A stretch of 60,542 bases of DNA, from contig LRSR01001770.1 of NCBI GenBank assembly GCA_001579985.1, forward strand, positions 1 through 60,542, in the 5' to 3' direction. Shown here in pieces: positions 21,560-33,254 of the stretch (the stretch's first letter is position 1; each line of letters opens with the position of its first letter). The position numbers were made by a program, and so were the translations under genes. The notes beneath the pieces are model-generated. The model made no database searches, was not told the DNA's origin, and was given only the letters and a program-made list of their open reading frames with translations. The stretch comes from Hypsibius dujardini (Eukaryota; Tardigrada; Eutardigrada; Parachela; Hypsibiidae).

Positions 21560-24500
21560 CTAATGGCTCGTATTGCTTTTGCTGGTGAGTTCCCACGCTT
21601 TTCGCTGCTGGTACATCTTCTCATTCCACGCGGACTCGGCGTTGACGGGCGGAATGTACGCTTTCCCGTGTGCGATGAAGGACGCGATGAAGATGTTGAC
21701 GACGGTGATGAAGAAGATGCCGGCGGTGCTGATGTCGTTGAAGGCCACGACCCAACGGTTGTCGCGCTTCCGTTGGCCGCGATTCGGCTCGTAGTCCATC
21801 CGCCCCACGACGAGCAGGAGGATCGCCACCAGGATCTGCAGGATGATTGAGGTGATGAGAAGGCCCATACAGAGTGTGTAGCTACGGACAACAACAGCTC
21901 TAATTAAACCGCCACAAAACGTCAAAACTCATTAATCAACGTGTTTATCTTCCCTCCGTGGAGTCTGCCCCTTTTCTGGCCTGTAGCTGAATAGTCAAAA
22001 GTAGCGTCCGAATTGAGGCTAGTGAAACTAAAGTAGTAAGTAATTTAGTAAATTAGTAATTTGCAGTCAGCGAAGTAAGCGAAGTACTGTCTGTTCGCCT
22101 TAGACAGAGACAGCGTACGAACTGTGGAACGTTTAATCGGCCACGCGGCTTTGTGCTGGGTGTACGGTGCACACACGCCGTGCACACGTTCCACTCCAGT
22201 ACGACTGTCCCTGTCTAACGCGAAAATACAGTAAACTATTCTTGTCATTTTCCATTTATATATATGAAATTCAAAATAAATTATAAACTTCCATTGGGAA
22301 TCCACGCGCATCAACGAAATCTCTTTCGGAGATCAAGGGGCGGAGCTATGTGAACCTTTTTAAAAGGGGCTGGGATTGTGAGCAAGATTGGACTATAACC
22401 CCGCCCCCTAACCGCTTCTCGATAATTGACTGAGTTCAATAGATTCGAAATTGCATTTTGGTTGGGAAAGAGTTAAGAAAGTTCATTTCGGTACATGTAA
22501 GGTGATTATAGCGTTAGACCAGAAGATTGAGTGATTAGGAACAGGCGGGACTCTTTCGTACTTGGGATGGTTCTCCGTCTCCATTAGGTTCTTGAGTTGA
22601 CTGGCGTTGGCGGTCAAAAGCGCAATCTGTAAAAATGCAATATTCGACTCGATAAATTACTCGGATTATTGATCAGCTACAGTACAAGTCCTCATATTTT
22701 GCGTACGTCACAGGCGCGTTTCTATTCCGTGCCTTGCCTCGGAACAGTTTCGTTATGGGGCAAATAAGTTCAAATGCGCCTGTGACGTACGCAAAATATG
22801 AGGACTTGGACCGTATTCCCCCGATCTCAAGGGACAGTTAAGCCCCACTCCCTCCAGTCATCGGTTGATTGTTCAATCGGATTCACTGTGTCGTGATTGC
22901 TTGAAATTTAAGAGTAACTTGACAGCGATTGATTAATTGATTAAGCGGGATTTCCTGACGCACAAATTACATCAGTGGATTGATTGATTGTAGGTAAACA
23001 ATAGCAAACCGTGATGAACAGATAAGATCCGGGGTGGATCAAATTAACTGGTAGGGCAAAAAAGTGTCCTTTGAGATCGGGGGAATACGGTACTGTATGG
23101 AGATGCGCCATGCACGAAAGGGGGGCGGGTTTCTTACGTCCAGCAAGCCTTGAGCAATTGTCTTCTTGGTCTGAAAGAGGGCGCCACGAATCTCCGGGGC
23201 TGACCGCTCCGAGCGCCCGTCATCCGGCACATCATCGCCTGCGCGGCTCGATGCCTGTTTTGGAAACAGAAAAAATATCGGAATAATATTTCATATTTTT
23301 TTACAGCAATTGGTCTGCTAATTTGATTTGATAAAGTCATCGATCATTATCGCTGTGCAAGAGGACTATAATGCAATATATACACTATATATATACAATA
23401 ATATTTGTTCGAGAAGACGGTCGGTTTGTTATCTAAAAATTTGTTCATTTCCTGTTCGCCATTCATTCGCGCTAATAACTCTTGATCATTTTACACTACG
23501 CAATGCCATTTAAGGAACCTTTTTTCCCTCTGTGAATAGGCAAGGGACAGTTAAGCCCCACCCCCGCCTCCAGTCATCGGTTGATTGTTCAATCGGATTC
23601 ACTGTGTCGTGATTGGTTGAAATTTAAGCGCAACTTGACAGCGATTGATTGATTGATTGATTAAGCGGAATTTCTTGAGACACACATTGGATCAGTTGAT
23701 TGATTGATTGATGATTGATTATAGGTAAACATTAGCAAACGGTGAGGAACAGATAAGATCCGGGTGGATCAAATTAACTGGTAGGGCAGAAAAGTGTCCC
23801 TTGAGATCGGGAGATTACAGTAGTACTTTTTAAAGTTAATAATAAGGGTATTCAAGTTCGACTATTTGCAGCGTTTATTTCGCTAACACAAACTCGCTAA
23901 TCTCCTTGGTTTTGAAGATAAGCGAGAAAATCAGTCAACGAGCTCCTTTTCTCGCTCATCTGCTCGCTAATTGTGTGCCTCTGTCTTGTGAGTGGTCCAT
24001 GTGAGTTGAGATAAGCGAAGGAGACACAGCCTCAGGTAAGCCAGGGGCGTGTCCTCGTATCACCCTTGCAAGGGCGTGCAAAACCAGGGAGATTAGCGAG
24101 TTTGAAATAGCGAAATAAACGCTGCAAATAAGCGAACTTCGAACACCCTTACTTATTGCCTTCCTACTGTACGCTCCCGATCTCAAGGGTCGTTTTTAGG
24201 TCCGGCCCGAAAACACGTTCCGTCGCTCGCTTCGTTGTTCATTCAGATTCACTTAAACTTTATTAACTTGAAAATTTTGAAACCGAAATGATCATTTCAA
24301 TCAAGCAAGGTAGCATAGCCTGTCAGGCAAAAACCAACGGACCAATCACGGACAAGTGAACGGAATTGAATGAGCCGCTGAAGCTTGATGTGAATCAACG
24401 GGGGTGGGGCATAATCGACCCTTGAGATCGGGAGCGTACAGTACAAATTTCCGCACCCGATGACTATATTTATCCCTTTGCTACTTTGTTGCTGTCCACT

Positions 24501-24893
24501 TTCCCTCATCCACACACGTACCCGTTCACCGTTCCGTTCCAGGTCTCGATCGGCGATGAAATCGGGCGCGATACTGGCACGCCGCGCCGCCGATCCCTCC
24601 GACCGAGTCCGTGGTCGCATCTCAATGTTCTCACTCAGCGTCGGCAGAGCCCTCGAGGTCGGTTGATATCCCGTCGCACGCGTCGCACCGTGATCTGTCA
24701 AGTCGCTAAAGACCGTGTGTCCCGCGTCATTGGGCTCCACACCATGCCCGCCGTGAAGTGCCAGCATGCTCTCCAATTCCCGGTCCGTCGCCGGTGTGAC
24801 CGTCACCAGCGGAGCATACTGACTCCTCCGTCCTGCCGGCTCCATCGCATCGGAATCGATAAAGGGAATGCTCACCACACTTTTTCGGTCCAT
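21560..24893 (-). CDS. Ninjurin family protein B
   Basis: Four exons: 24522-24893, 23138-23254, 22562-22626, 21560-21881; 291 residues. Same architecture as its neighbour: a long polar N-terminal region (with RRSQYAPLVTVTPATDRE and a SENIEMRPRTRSEG segment), a GALFQTKKTIAQGLLD block, IALLTANASQLKNLMETEN, two membrane segments (CMGLLITSIILQILVAILLL and STAGIFFITVVNIFIASF) and a PPVNAESAWNEKM tail. The first in-frame ATG is 24893; the frame is open a little further upstream but without ATG. One exon junction differs from ninjurin A: here the 65-base exon is separated by a 680-base intron, where A has no intron. Introns 1 and 2 are filled with foldback elements, so the gene is more than twice as long as A. 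Confidence 0.92.
22083..22234. repeat. Foldback element, family K, in ninjurin B intron 3
   Basis: Ends TACTGTCTGTTCGCCTTAG and CTAACGCGAAAATACAGTA, with inner inverted GTGGAACGT/ACGTTCCAC. Related copies are at 39966-40113 and, partly, 47810-47955. Confidence 0.85.
22684..23096. repeat. Family D foldback with a second hairpin inserted in its end
   Basis: The outer element ends CTTTGAGATCGGGGGAATAC plus GGTACTGTA on the right; its left end is split, TACAGTA at about 22678 and then CGTATTCCCCCGATCTCAAG at 22810. The split is filled by a separate palindrome (AAGTCCTCATATTTTGCGTA and inverse at about 22779-22806). Confidence 0.85.
23537..23826. repeat. Family D foldback, second copy
   Basis: Body similar to 22820-23090 (CAAGGGACAGTTAAGCCCCA, GGATTCACTGTGTCGTGATT, GATCAAATTAACTGGTAGGG), right end CTTGAGATCGGGAGATTACA. 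The left terminus is eroded. Confidence 0.85.
23846..24156. repeat. Foldback element, family E
   Basis: AAGGGTATTCAAGTTCGACT and the inverse GTTCGAACACCCTT are the ends; inner arms contain TTTGCAGCG and AACTCGCTAATCTCC. Second copy at 54275-54592. Confidence 0.85.
24162..24447. repeat. Family D foldback, third copy
   Basis: TACTGTACGCTCCCGATCTC on the left and GAGATCGGGAGCGTACAGTA on the right, perfect inverted ends of at least 20 bases, in ninjurin B intron 1. Confidence 0.92.
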
Positions 24894-25644
24894 ATACAGA
24901 CAAGAATGGTACAAAATTCGAACTACAGCTGGAGGAAAGAAATAGACGCAAAGTGTAGTCGCGTGAAGGCTTCGATTGTTGTTATTGGGGGGGGGGGGAT
25001 TTTACTGCGAGCGCACTGTGCAAACAGCCACAAACTGTGATCGGTCCGTTTCTGTTGACAAATGTGTGTGATCATCCGTGCAGGAGAAAGAGAGCAACGG
25101 TGTCGCGATCGTCCCACATGAGTTGCAAAAATTTGTGACGCACTTTTTGATAACGCGTATATCAAATGTCACGTGACATACCCAGTCCATTCAGGCGGCA
25201 AACTCGGGGACTGAGTTATTAATCATCCTCATTGTACCCGGCGATCTGAATGGAGAGTACAATACACCGTTTCATTGACCATCCAAGAGTTTCTTTAACT
25301 AAAATATAGTATTCACGAAGGCTCACGACAGAGGTCGCCACACTCTGTGTGTGGTATCACAGAAAAGAGTGAAAATTGCAATTCGGCAGACAGCCTGCTG
25401 GGATTCAAGACGTAGAGATATTGCTCCGTAGTCGGCCAGGGGTGTCGGCCAGGGGTGTCAGCCAGGGGTGTCGGCCAGGGGTGTCGGCCAGGGGTGTCGG
25501 CCAGGGGGTCAGCCAGGGGTGTCGGCCAGGGGTGTCGGCCAGGGGTGTCAGCCAGGGGTGAAGAGATTTAAAAAAGAACGTATTGCTCGCTGCCAAGCTT
25601 TGGTTGTGAGAGAAACAAGCTGCCATCCCAAGCGGGAGGTAAAA
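24894..25644. other. Spacer between ninjurin B start and SLCO stop
   Basis: Presumed promoter and 5' untranslated region of ninjurin B (minus) and the 3' end of the SLCO gene. It holds a G run at 24988-24998 and a 13-bp minisatellite at 25431-25560. No gene recognised. Confidence 0.6.
25431..25560. repeat. 13-bp minisatellite
   Basis: About ten units of GTCGGCCAGGGGT, some with CAG for CGG. Confidence 0.95.
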
Positions 25645-26566
25645 TCAGTCTATCCGGAGGGTTTCCCGAGACGGATTTAGCGAAGTGTTATTGCCAACAA
25701 CGAGACGGTTGTCGCTGGCGTTCTGCTTCATGTCTTCCGTTTTGATGGTCGGTGGTTTGTAGAACCACCACGAGAGGAAAAAGAACAGCAGGGCGATTAC
25801 TTTCCCCCCTACGGCCACGGCAAAAATGGAGTTGCTCATTTTAGTGTTGTCGTAGAGTAAACAGCGACCTTTCCCGGCACCGCAAGGCTCCCGTTGAAAA
25901 TAGCTGCAGACGCCGTCAATGATGGCACCAAAAGATAACGGACCGGGGATAGATCCTAAGACAAAAAAGGGTGTACGCACCGGTCTGTGTGTCTGCCTGT
26001 GCATCTGTGTCCGTTTGCCTGCCTTTTTGCTTGTCTGTCTGTTTCTCGGTTTCACTGCCTGCTTCTTTGCCTTATCGGTCTGCACAAGTACGCACAATAG
26101 TTGAGTAGACAAACCTAATATTCGAACTATGATCCATTGGAAGCCCAGGGCGAACGGCCGTTGACTATCAGCGACACAGCGTAATGTAGCGCTGACCACC
26201 GGTATGCTACTCAGGAACGTAAAAAGGATCAAAATCGCAAAAACGGTTATGAACACATAGTTAAGACTTGAGCAGGCAGTAGGGCAGGCCATTCTGTTGG
26301 CGACAGGCATCGTGTCGTTAAAGGATGTCCCGATACAAGAGCAGTTATAGAAGCTCTAAAACGTAAAACAACAAAAATGTCTATCAATGCCTCTGTGTAC
26401 TCCCTGTCTATTTGTCTATCTATCTATGTATCTGTCTATCTGTCAGTCTATCTGTCTGTCTATCTGTCCATCTCTCTGTCTATCTGTCTATCTCTCTGTC
26501 TATCTGTCTATCTGTCTATCTGTCTGTCTGTCTATCTGTCTATCTGTCTGTCTATCTGTCTGTCTA

Positions 26567-26597
<31 letters not shown>

Positions 26598-29586
26598 GCA
26601 TCATACCATAGCGGCGTCGCCGGCCGTTCCGGAGGAGCATCCAGCGTGACACGGCGTCAGGAACATGATGTTAGTACTTTTAGCACACACCGGGTCGTAG
26701 CGGTTGATGGGACAACTGCAGTCTGCGTTGCAAGTTGATCGCAAATTGTCCGACAAAAGAGTATCGCTTAAAGGGGAAATATATATCTTTTACGAACCAA
26801 GTTCCGAAACCATGGATGGCTTTGATAGAAAACACCTCACAAGATACCTATCGCGATACGGTGTGTTGACACCAGCAAAGCTTGTCATCGGGCATTTAAT
26901 GAGGAACACAAACACGGCAGTCAGGGAGATTGCACTGCAGACGATGCAAAATTTTAGGATCCCGGGACACTCAAGTCTTAGCCGTTTAACCAGCCATCCG
27001 CCGAGGAAGGTCCCGCCAGCACCTGCCAATGCACAGACAGAGGAATTAGTACACGAGAAACCACCAGAAAATGTTACAAATCAGCATTTTCGGCACTCAT
27101 TCACTCCGCACTCACCCATGGGAATCGTCGCAGCACCTGCCAATCCGATCACAAAGCAAAAGAGTCACTACATCACATCTAACCTTGACAAAACCTGCGC
27201 CCGGCTGCACTCACCAACAATCAAGGCTGCATTCGAAGCGGAATAACCAAACTGCGACTCTATAATCTTTGGAGCATATGCGGCACATCCCATCACCAAA
27301 AAGGCTGAAATGGAAAACAAAACGATTCAGTTTAAAAAGTGTCGCCCTTCAGAAGAGTTAACCAAACGAAGCAGAAACAAGGGATGGCAAAACTAAAGCA
27401 AAACCTAAAATAAAAACCAAACCAAAACTTTAAATCCGTTGATTAATTTCAGTTTCTGCCATCCCTTAGAGAAAGAGACATCAATAAACAGGCCGGTCAG
27501 TCAGGCAGAACTTGTCAGACAGACTGACCAAGCATAAGACATAAACCAGCAAACAGACAAACACAAATACGTAGGAAATCCCTAAAGCAACAACATTTTG
27601 AGACATAGAAAACTCGGACGTAAGATCAGTAATCTTGAAATCTGTATTTCGGCTCACCCTCCAAACGGTCGATAAATCGGCTCACCCTCCAAACGGTCGA
27701 TAAATCGGTTCACTCATGGGTTTCTTTGATGGCAGGTGCTTGATTGTTTGATTTTCTGTACCATATCCTAGCATACTATAGCACTTCTGAAAATCAAACA
27801 ATCAAGCACTCGGCATCGAAGAGAGACCGATGAATGAGCCGATTTATCGACCAAGTGGAGGGTGGGCCGAAATACAGACTTGACCTCATACCGTCAGCAG
27901 CTGCTCCTATGCTGAGGCACATGAAGGTCTTGTTGATCAGCAGCAGCTTCACCGTCTTCGGGAGGTCTCGAATACTCCCATTAAATCCCAACTGTGCACT
28001 TTCCACAGCCTCCGCGATGTCGCCCTGCGTTTCACTCTTGCGAGCAGCTTTATACTCCCGGGTCCGCGGCAGAACTGGCGGGAAAAGGAACAGCGGTATG
28101 CTCAGGAAAATGGCTACGCAGCCCATACCCAGGAAACCGAGCCACCAGGCGCCCAGCCAGCCAGGACTGCTCTCAGTTAACGGCCACCTGCAAAAGGGTA
28201 AAAAATAGGAATATCGTAGGTCATTCTGCAAACAAATTCTCCATCGCACGTACTTGCTGACTTCATTGAAATCAATGTACAGACTCAAAAGCTGACCGCC
28301 GAGTAGATATCCCACTGCCGGTCCCTAGGATTGAGAAGAGGAATGAAATGGAAGTCGACTCGATGTGGAAGCCATAAATACTACAAGCGTTCACCTACCA
28401 ATGTGGAGAATGCGTAATAAATGCCTGAAACCACAAAACACGGTTTTTATTGCACATGTTCCCAACTGAGACGCCCTGTAATGTTTTCCTCCGTTCGGAG
28501 CTGCCTGTGAGGACTAAAAAACTCTACGCGCAAATGCTTACCGACGTAGAGCGAAGAAAGCTTGAGCTTCACACTGTCATCTAAGAAATAGGGCCGAATT
28601 CAAACTCCGTATTCATTGATTTTGAAAATTAATTCAGTGATCCATAAATGGGGACATAAACATAGACAGGAATGCAGTCAGACATACAAATAGATGAATA
28701 AACAGGCAGGCAGATAAAGGCAGATCAATCAGAAACGATAAGACAGACAGACAGGCAGACATATAGATAAATAGACAGCTAAACAGGCAGACAGACAGGC
28801 AGGCAGACAGGCAGGCAGACATACAGATAGATAGACAGCTAAACAGGCAGGCAGGCAGGCAGGCAGATAGACAGAGGCAAAACAATCAGATAGACAGGTA
28901 GACAAACAGACAGACCGATAGACCAACAGGCAGATATACCAACAGGACACAAACATCCACCAGTACTCACCTAAGAAAGACACTCCCAGCGTATAAAGCG
29001 GGGCAGCTCCAACACCGTGCAACAGCTGGCCGAAAATAAAGATGTAACGAAACCGCGATATGGGAGAGACACATGTCTCCGCTGGCTGGCTGGTTGAGAA
29101 GGCAGTTCCAACGCAAAGATTGGTGGAGTTCGTGGAGGCCAGATAGTTGCCCACCAAAAAATGTGGCAGGGAAAAGAGCAAGCTGCCAAGGCCAACGAGG
29201 ACCATGCCAAAGGCCAACCATCGTGGACGACGGCCGGCGCCGCCAAAATAGCTGACCGGAAGCAGGGTGAGCAAGGATGCAATGTCGTAACCAGAAACAA
29301 TCAGACCGCTTTGAGAGCTGGACAGATGGAAGCGCTTTTCGATTGTTGTGACGACGACGTTTACCAAGCCTGTGAGAATCAAAACACTTTATCAACCTGA
29401 CAACAGTCAACAAAACCAGTCTGACAGACTAGTGATGACTAACGACGACCAATACAACAACCAAATCAACCAATCGGAAGTACAAACATTATGTCGTAAT
29501 CAAACCATTTCTGTTCTGGCATGTATGCCGGTCTGTCTATCTGTCTGTCTGTCTATCTGTCTTCTGCGTCTGGCTGTGTGACTGGC

Positions 29587-29626
<40 letters not shown>

Positions 29627-30156
29627 ATGTCTGTATGTTTGCTTGTCCGTCCATGAAACCCTCAAACAGGACAAATCTCAATACAGCGCAGCGTGTCCTC
29701 ACCATTAACAAGCAATCCTTGTGTGAAGGCAGCAAGCGACAGCCAAATCAACAGGCAAACCGCGTTGTTACATTTCCGCAAAACCCGCGGCCGAAACGAT
29801 CCACATCCACACTGCTCATCCTCGTCCAGCTTCCCCACATCGCTCTCCACCGACTCTCCCAACCGCCATGAATTGGCCGCCTCGCCTCCCTCAGTGGTGG
29901 AATGGTTCCTCGAACGAAGTCCATTGCCACTGGTTACCAAATGCACATCCCCCAAATCTGTCGGTAACGAGGCGGTATTAGCAGTGGCTGATGCGGCCGT
30001 CGTAGGTTGTCCAATTATGTACACAAAATTGCCGGTTGCCGGTTCAGAGGGATTAAAATTACCACCATTTTCCGGGATCTCGTTGCCGCCATCTTCATCT
30101 CCCGTAAAGCTGGGAGAAGTATGCCCCACGGCATCGGGGTGCATTGAACCGTACAT
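25645..30156 (-). CDS. Organic anion transporting polypeptide (SLCO/OATP)
   Basis: Twelve exons: 29703-30156, 28971-29369, 28542-28580, 28399-28424, 28254-28324, 27892-28187, 27215-27304, 27116-27136, 26848-27022, 26607-26766, 26115-26355, 25645-25955; 760 residues, exact frame. OATPs are 12-TM major facilitator proteins that carry amphipathic organic anions across the plasma membrane. Family marks: [50 protein letters not shown], the superfamily signature [12 protein letters not shown], and a Kazal-like extracellular loop (CNADCSC, DPVC, CHAGC, NCSC) between TM9 and TM10. The N-terminal 120 residues are a polar cytoplasmic tail. ATG 30156 is the first ATG in frame. Exons 4 and 8 are microexons of 26 and 21 bases. 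The donor of intron 6 lies in a foldback element. Confidence 0.95.
26390..26600. repeat. TCTG/TCTA microsatellite in SLCO intron 10
   Basis: Mixed TCTG and TCTA units running up to within ten bases of the exon 10 donor. Confidence 0.95.
27382..27471. repeat. Family G small foldback in SLCO intron 6
   Basis: GGGATGGCAAAACTAAA on the left and the inverse TTTCTGCCATCCC on the right. Confidence 0.75.
27638..27891. repeat. Family F foldback in SLCO intron 6
   Basis: Right end, read on the minus strand, TATGAGGTCAAGTCTGTATT; left end eroded but keeps CTGTATTTCGGCTCACC, with a 27-base duplication of CCTCCAAACGGTCGATAAAT. Other copies at 45646 and 54016 have the same TATGAGG terminus. Confidence 0.88.
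28640..28950. repeat. CAGA microsatellite in SLCO intron 2
   Basis: CAGA and CAGG tetranucleotides with CAGATAGATAGACAG blocks. Confidence 0.95.
29525..29645. repeat. TCTG microsatellite in SLCO intron 1
   Basis: Two runs of TCTG separated by TTCTGCGTCTGGCTGTG. Confidence 0.95.
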
Positions 30157-30496
30157 TTGCGATAGCAGTGTCCGTACAAGTGAGTAACGGAGGAAAAGTC
30201 GAAGAATGAGAGGTCGATCATTGCGCGCGGCTCCGTGAATTTTCCCACACCACACCGCCGCACCTGAAAACACTGAGACATTGAGACACACGTTGTGCGA
30301 AAGGTCGGTAGAAAAGAATAGGCTGTAGCAGTCATAAAACTGGTTTTCACGCAGAGCTAGTGCGTACCCGTTAGGTAAACAAAAACACTACCGTAGTAAT
30401 GAAAGGTGAGACTTGGTTTATGCCTATCGGTAGTTGCCGGAAGTAGTTCTGTTTAGCGTGGGTCGGGGAGGACCACGATTGATTAGCCGAAGGGAC

Positions 30497-30735
30497 CACG
30501 ATACATACAGTCAACGACAATATTGAGTCTCTGGGGGTCNNNNNNNNNNNNNNNNNNNNNNNNNNNNNNNNGGTTTTCAAACAATCGAACAATCAACCAC
30601 CTGACCACCCCCTGCTCCGCCCCTTTTGCCCATACCCCGGACCCCTCTAGTATATTCAACCACATGACCACCCCCTGCTCCGCCCCTTTTGTCCAGACCC
30701 CGGACCCTCCAATGTACTAAATCTTGTCGTTGATT
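30497..30735. repeat. Family B foldback with assembly gap
   Basis: Left end ACAGTCAACGACAATATTGA and right end AATCTTGTCGTTGATTGT, interrupted by 32 N. The right half contains two tandem copies of the ACCACCCCCTGCTCCGCCCC segment. Confidence 0.8.
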
Positions 30736-30737
30736 GT

Positions 30738-31000
30738 ACAGTAAGCGACAGGAAAACGCTGAATAGGGGGTCCGAGCGATGGGCAAAAGGAGTGGGGCAG
30801 GGGGATTAGTTGAACGCAATCAACTAATCAACCAGTGACTTTAAAACGATTTAAAGTGACCACAAAACAAGCGGTGCAGCTTTGCTGGCTGATTTACTGG
30901 CTGATTTACTGATTGTGTTTATCTAACCCCTTGCCCCACCCCTTTTGCCCATCGCTCGGACCCTCCGTTCATTTGTTTCCTGTCGTTGATTATACAATGT
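30738..31000. repeat. Family B foldback, divergent subtype
   Basis: TACAGTAAGCGACAGGAAAA on the left and TTTCCTGTCGTTGATTATAC on the right; inner GGGTCCGAGCGATGGGCAAA mirrored at about 30940-30962. Confidence 0.85.
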
Positions 31001-31112
31001 AATCTGTAGGATGTATACAGAACTCTTTGTTAAAAGATTTTGCATTATGATTATCAATTTTTAACATTATTGAGCTTATCTGCTGTAAGTAATACGAAGG
31101 TCAATAGCCTGT

Positions 31113-31432
31113 GGTACACACACATGGCCACAATTTTGGGTGGCAGGCTTTAAGCCAAAAAGGGTGGTCCGAGTTCGAGCCGAATTAAGTCACCGCGCGC
31201 ACGCGCCCTTGACCACAGCTGATCATGCAGCCATTGCTCGATTGATCGATTGATTGAACTTGTTTATTCTGGCGGAATTTAAAGCAGCTTGCTCAATCTA
31301 ATTTTTCCGCTGCGCCGGGCATTAAATCAAAGATTCAGCCGAAAGCAATGGCAAGTTCTAGCCAAGAGTGGCTCAAACTCAGACCAGCCTGATGGCTCGA
31401 ACTCTGCCACCCAAAATTGTGGCTATGTGTGT
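31113..31432. repeat. Family A long foldback, second copy
   Basis: ACACACACATGGCCACAATT on the left; CAAAATTGTGGCTATGTGTG on the right. The interior matches 473-791 in inverse orientation (ATGCAGCC, TTCTGGCGGAATTTAAAGC). Confidence 0.88.
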
Positions 31433-31741
31433 ATTGAAATTGATAGAGTTAAATGGAACATTAAATAAATTTAAATTCACCGGCAAAGTTTATTTCAATA
31501 AAAAACTCATTTTACTTAAAAAAAAGCCAAATTTTCCACATTCGAAATAACATGTTAAATAGAACATCCTAATATTTAAAGTGAATTCAGCGATTTAAAA
31601 TAAAATACATAAATAAATATCCATTTTATATTATTCTGACTTTAAATAAAATAAAACATTTATTTATTAAGTGTTATTTAAAACCAAAAGTCACTTTTTT
31701 GAGTAATTTAAAATATATTTCAAAAACACTAATAGATTGGC

Positions 31742-32060
31742 AATATACACACATGGCCACAATACTGGTTGTTTGGCTCAAACTCGGGCCACCTAATTTT
31801 GCTTGCGCCAGCGAAAAAGTGGTTCGAACTCTGCCACCTAGCAATCCCGTCACGTGACCAGAGATGTGCAACTCCGGAAAAAGCGATTCCAACTCCACTT
31901 CAACTCCGGGCCAACTCCGGGTGGATCAACTCCGAACTCCTAATATCGCAAACTCCATTTGGAGTTTGCGATATTAGGAGTTCGGAGTTGATCCATCCGG
32001 AGTTGAAGTGGAGTTGGAATTGCTTTTCCCGGAGTTGCACATCTCTGGTCACGTGTATAC
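31742..32060. repeat. Family A copy carrying a near-perfect 200-base palindrome
   Basis: The outer copy runs from TACACACATGGCCACAATAC to about 31855 and ends CACGTGTATAC. Inserted at the CACGTG is a palindrome, 31853-32058: arms of about 100 bases starting CACGTGACCAGAGATGTGCA, centre near CAAACTCCATTTGGAGTTTG. The arms differ at only a few positions. Confidence 0.88.
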
Positions 32061-32172
32061 GCTAGTACGCGTACTCGTACTCACACATTGTTCGTACAAT
32101 TAAATTAGATTTAACGTAAATTGATTGTCGATTATGAAACTTTGCAAATGGAATTAATTAACTAAGTCCATT

Positions 32173-32256
32173 AAAATAGATGTATTAGTGCAATAAATTA
32201 AGAGTACATTAAATAAAATAGATGTATTAGTGCAATAAATTAAGAGTACATTAAAT
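32173..32256. repeat. 42-bp tandem duplication
   Basis: Two adjacent identical units containing AATAGATGTATTAGTGCAAT. Confidence 0.95.
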
Positions 32257-33201
32257 AAAAGGCGAAAGACTAACTTCGCGAAGAATTCGAAAATATACGC
32301 CTACTGTGTTGCTAAGGTAAGCTAGATGTACCTTTTAAACCGCGCTGACTGTTGTCGCATCGATTGCGAAAAATCCGCTTCAGGACCGATGAAGAAACTC
32401 TTCTGCAAATACAACACGATAAACGAAATCAGCAACAGTATCCTCAATCAATCGATCAATAACAAATGCTAGTAGTAAAAACTAGCAATCAATCAATCAA
32501 TCGATAACAAAGGCTAACAGCAAAAACTAGCAATCAATCAACGCAAAAGTAGTAAACAATTAACTGTGATATATTATATTCCGTTCTTAATCTGAAGCGC
32601 CGACCTTTAGTTGTAATTGGAAGAATTTCAGTGCAAGCCACCATTGCGGCTTTCAAATATGCTTAGGAAAAGAAACTGAAAGAAGCAGATGAGTCCTCGA
32701 CAATCAAGCAATCAATCGTGATTTTTCGAAACCGTAACCGGTGTCTTAATGAAACAATCAACCAAACAGCAACACAGTATAACTACGATGGAACAGTCTT
32801 CTTCATTCTTCTGCGTACCCGGTGGAAACTCCACTGCTCCAACTAAAAATATTTGCGGCGAGAGAAGATTCCTTCCAAAATGAGATTACTTCCTGTTGAT
32901 TCAAGACCAATCCAATCAGTTCTAAACTTTAGGGAGCCATCAAATGCAAATAAACAGCTCGTACAACGTGAGAGCCTTTCTTCCTCCAATCCACGTTTTA
33001 CTTCAACGCGTTCTAAAACGAAAGTCGGTTCAGGAATATCCCTGGATATTTTGGAAATTCAAATACAGCATCAGTCGATATGCAAAAATAATTAAATATG
33101 GAACGTGACTCGTGAGAACGATTTTTCAAAAGAACGAGCCTTGCATTTTTTTCATCACTGTTCAGTCACATTGTAACCATGCGTTACCGATGAACCAAAC
33201 G

Positions 33202-33254
33202 TTACCGTTACCGTTACCGTTACCGTTACCGTTACCGTTACCGTTACCGTTACC
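33202..33254. repeat. TTACCG hexanucleotide array
   Basis: About nine perfect TTACCG units, 200 bases upstream of the VPS53 start codon. Confidence 0.95.
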
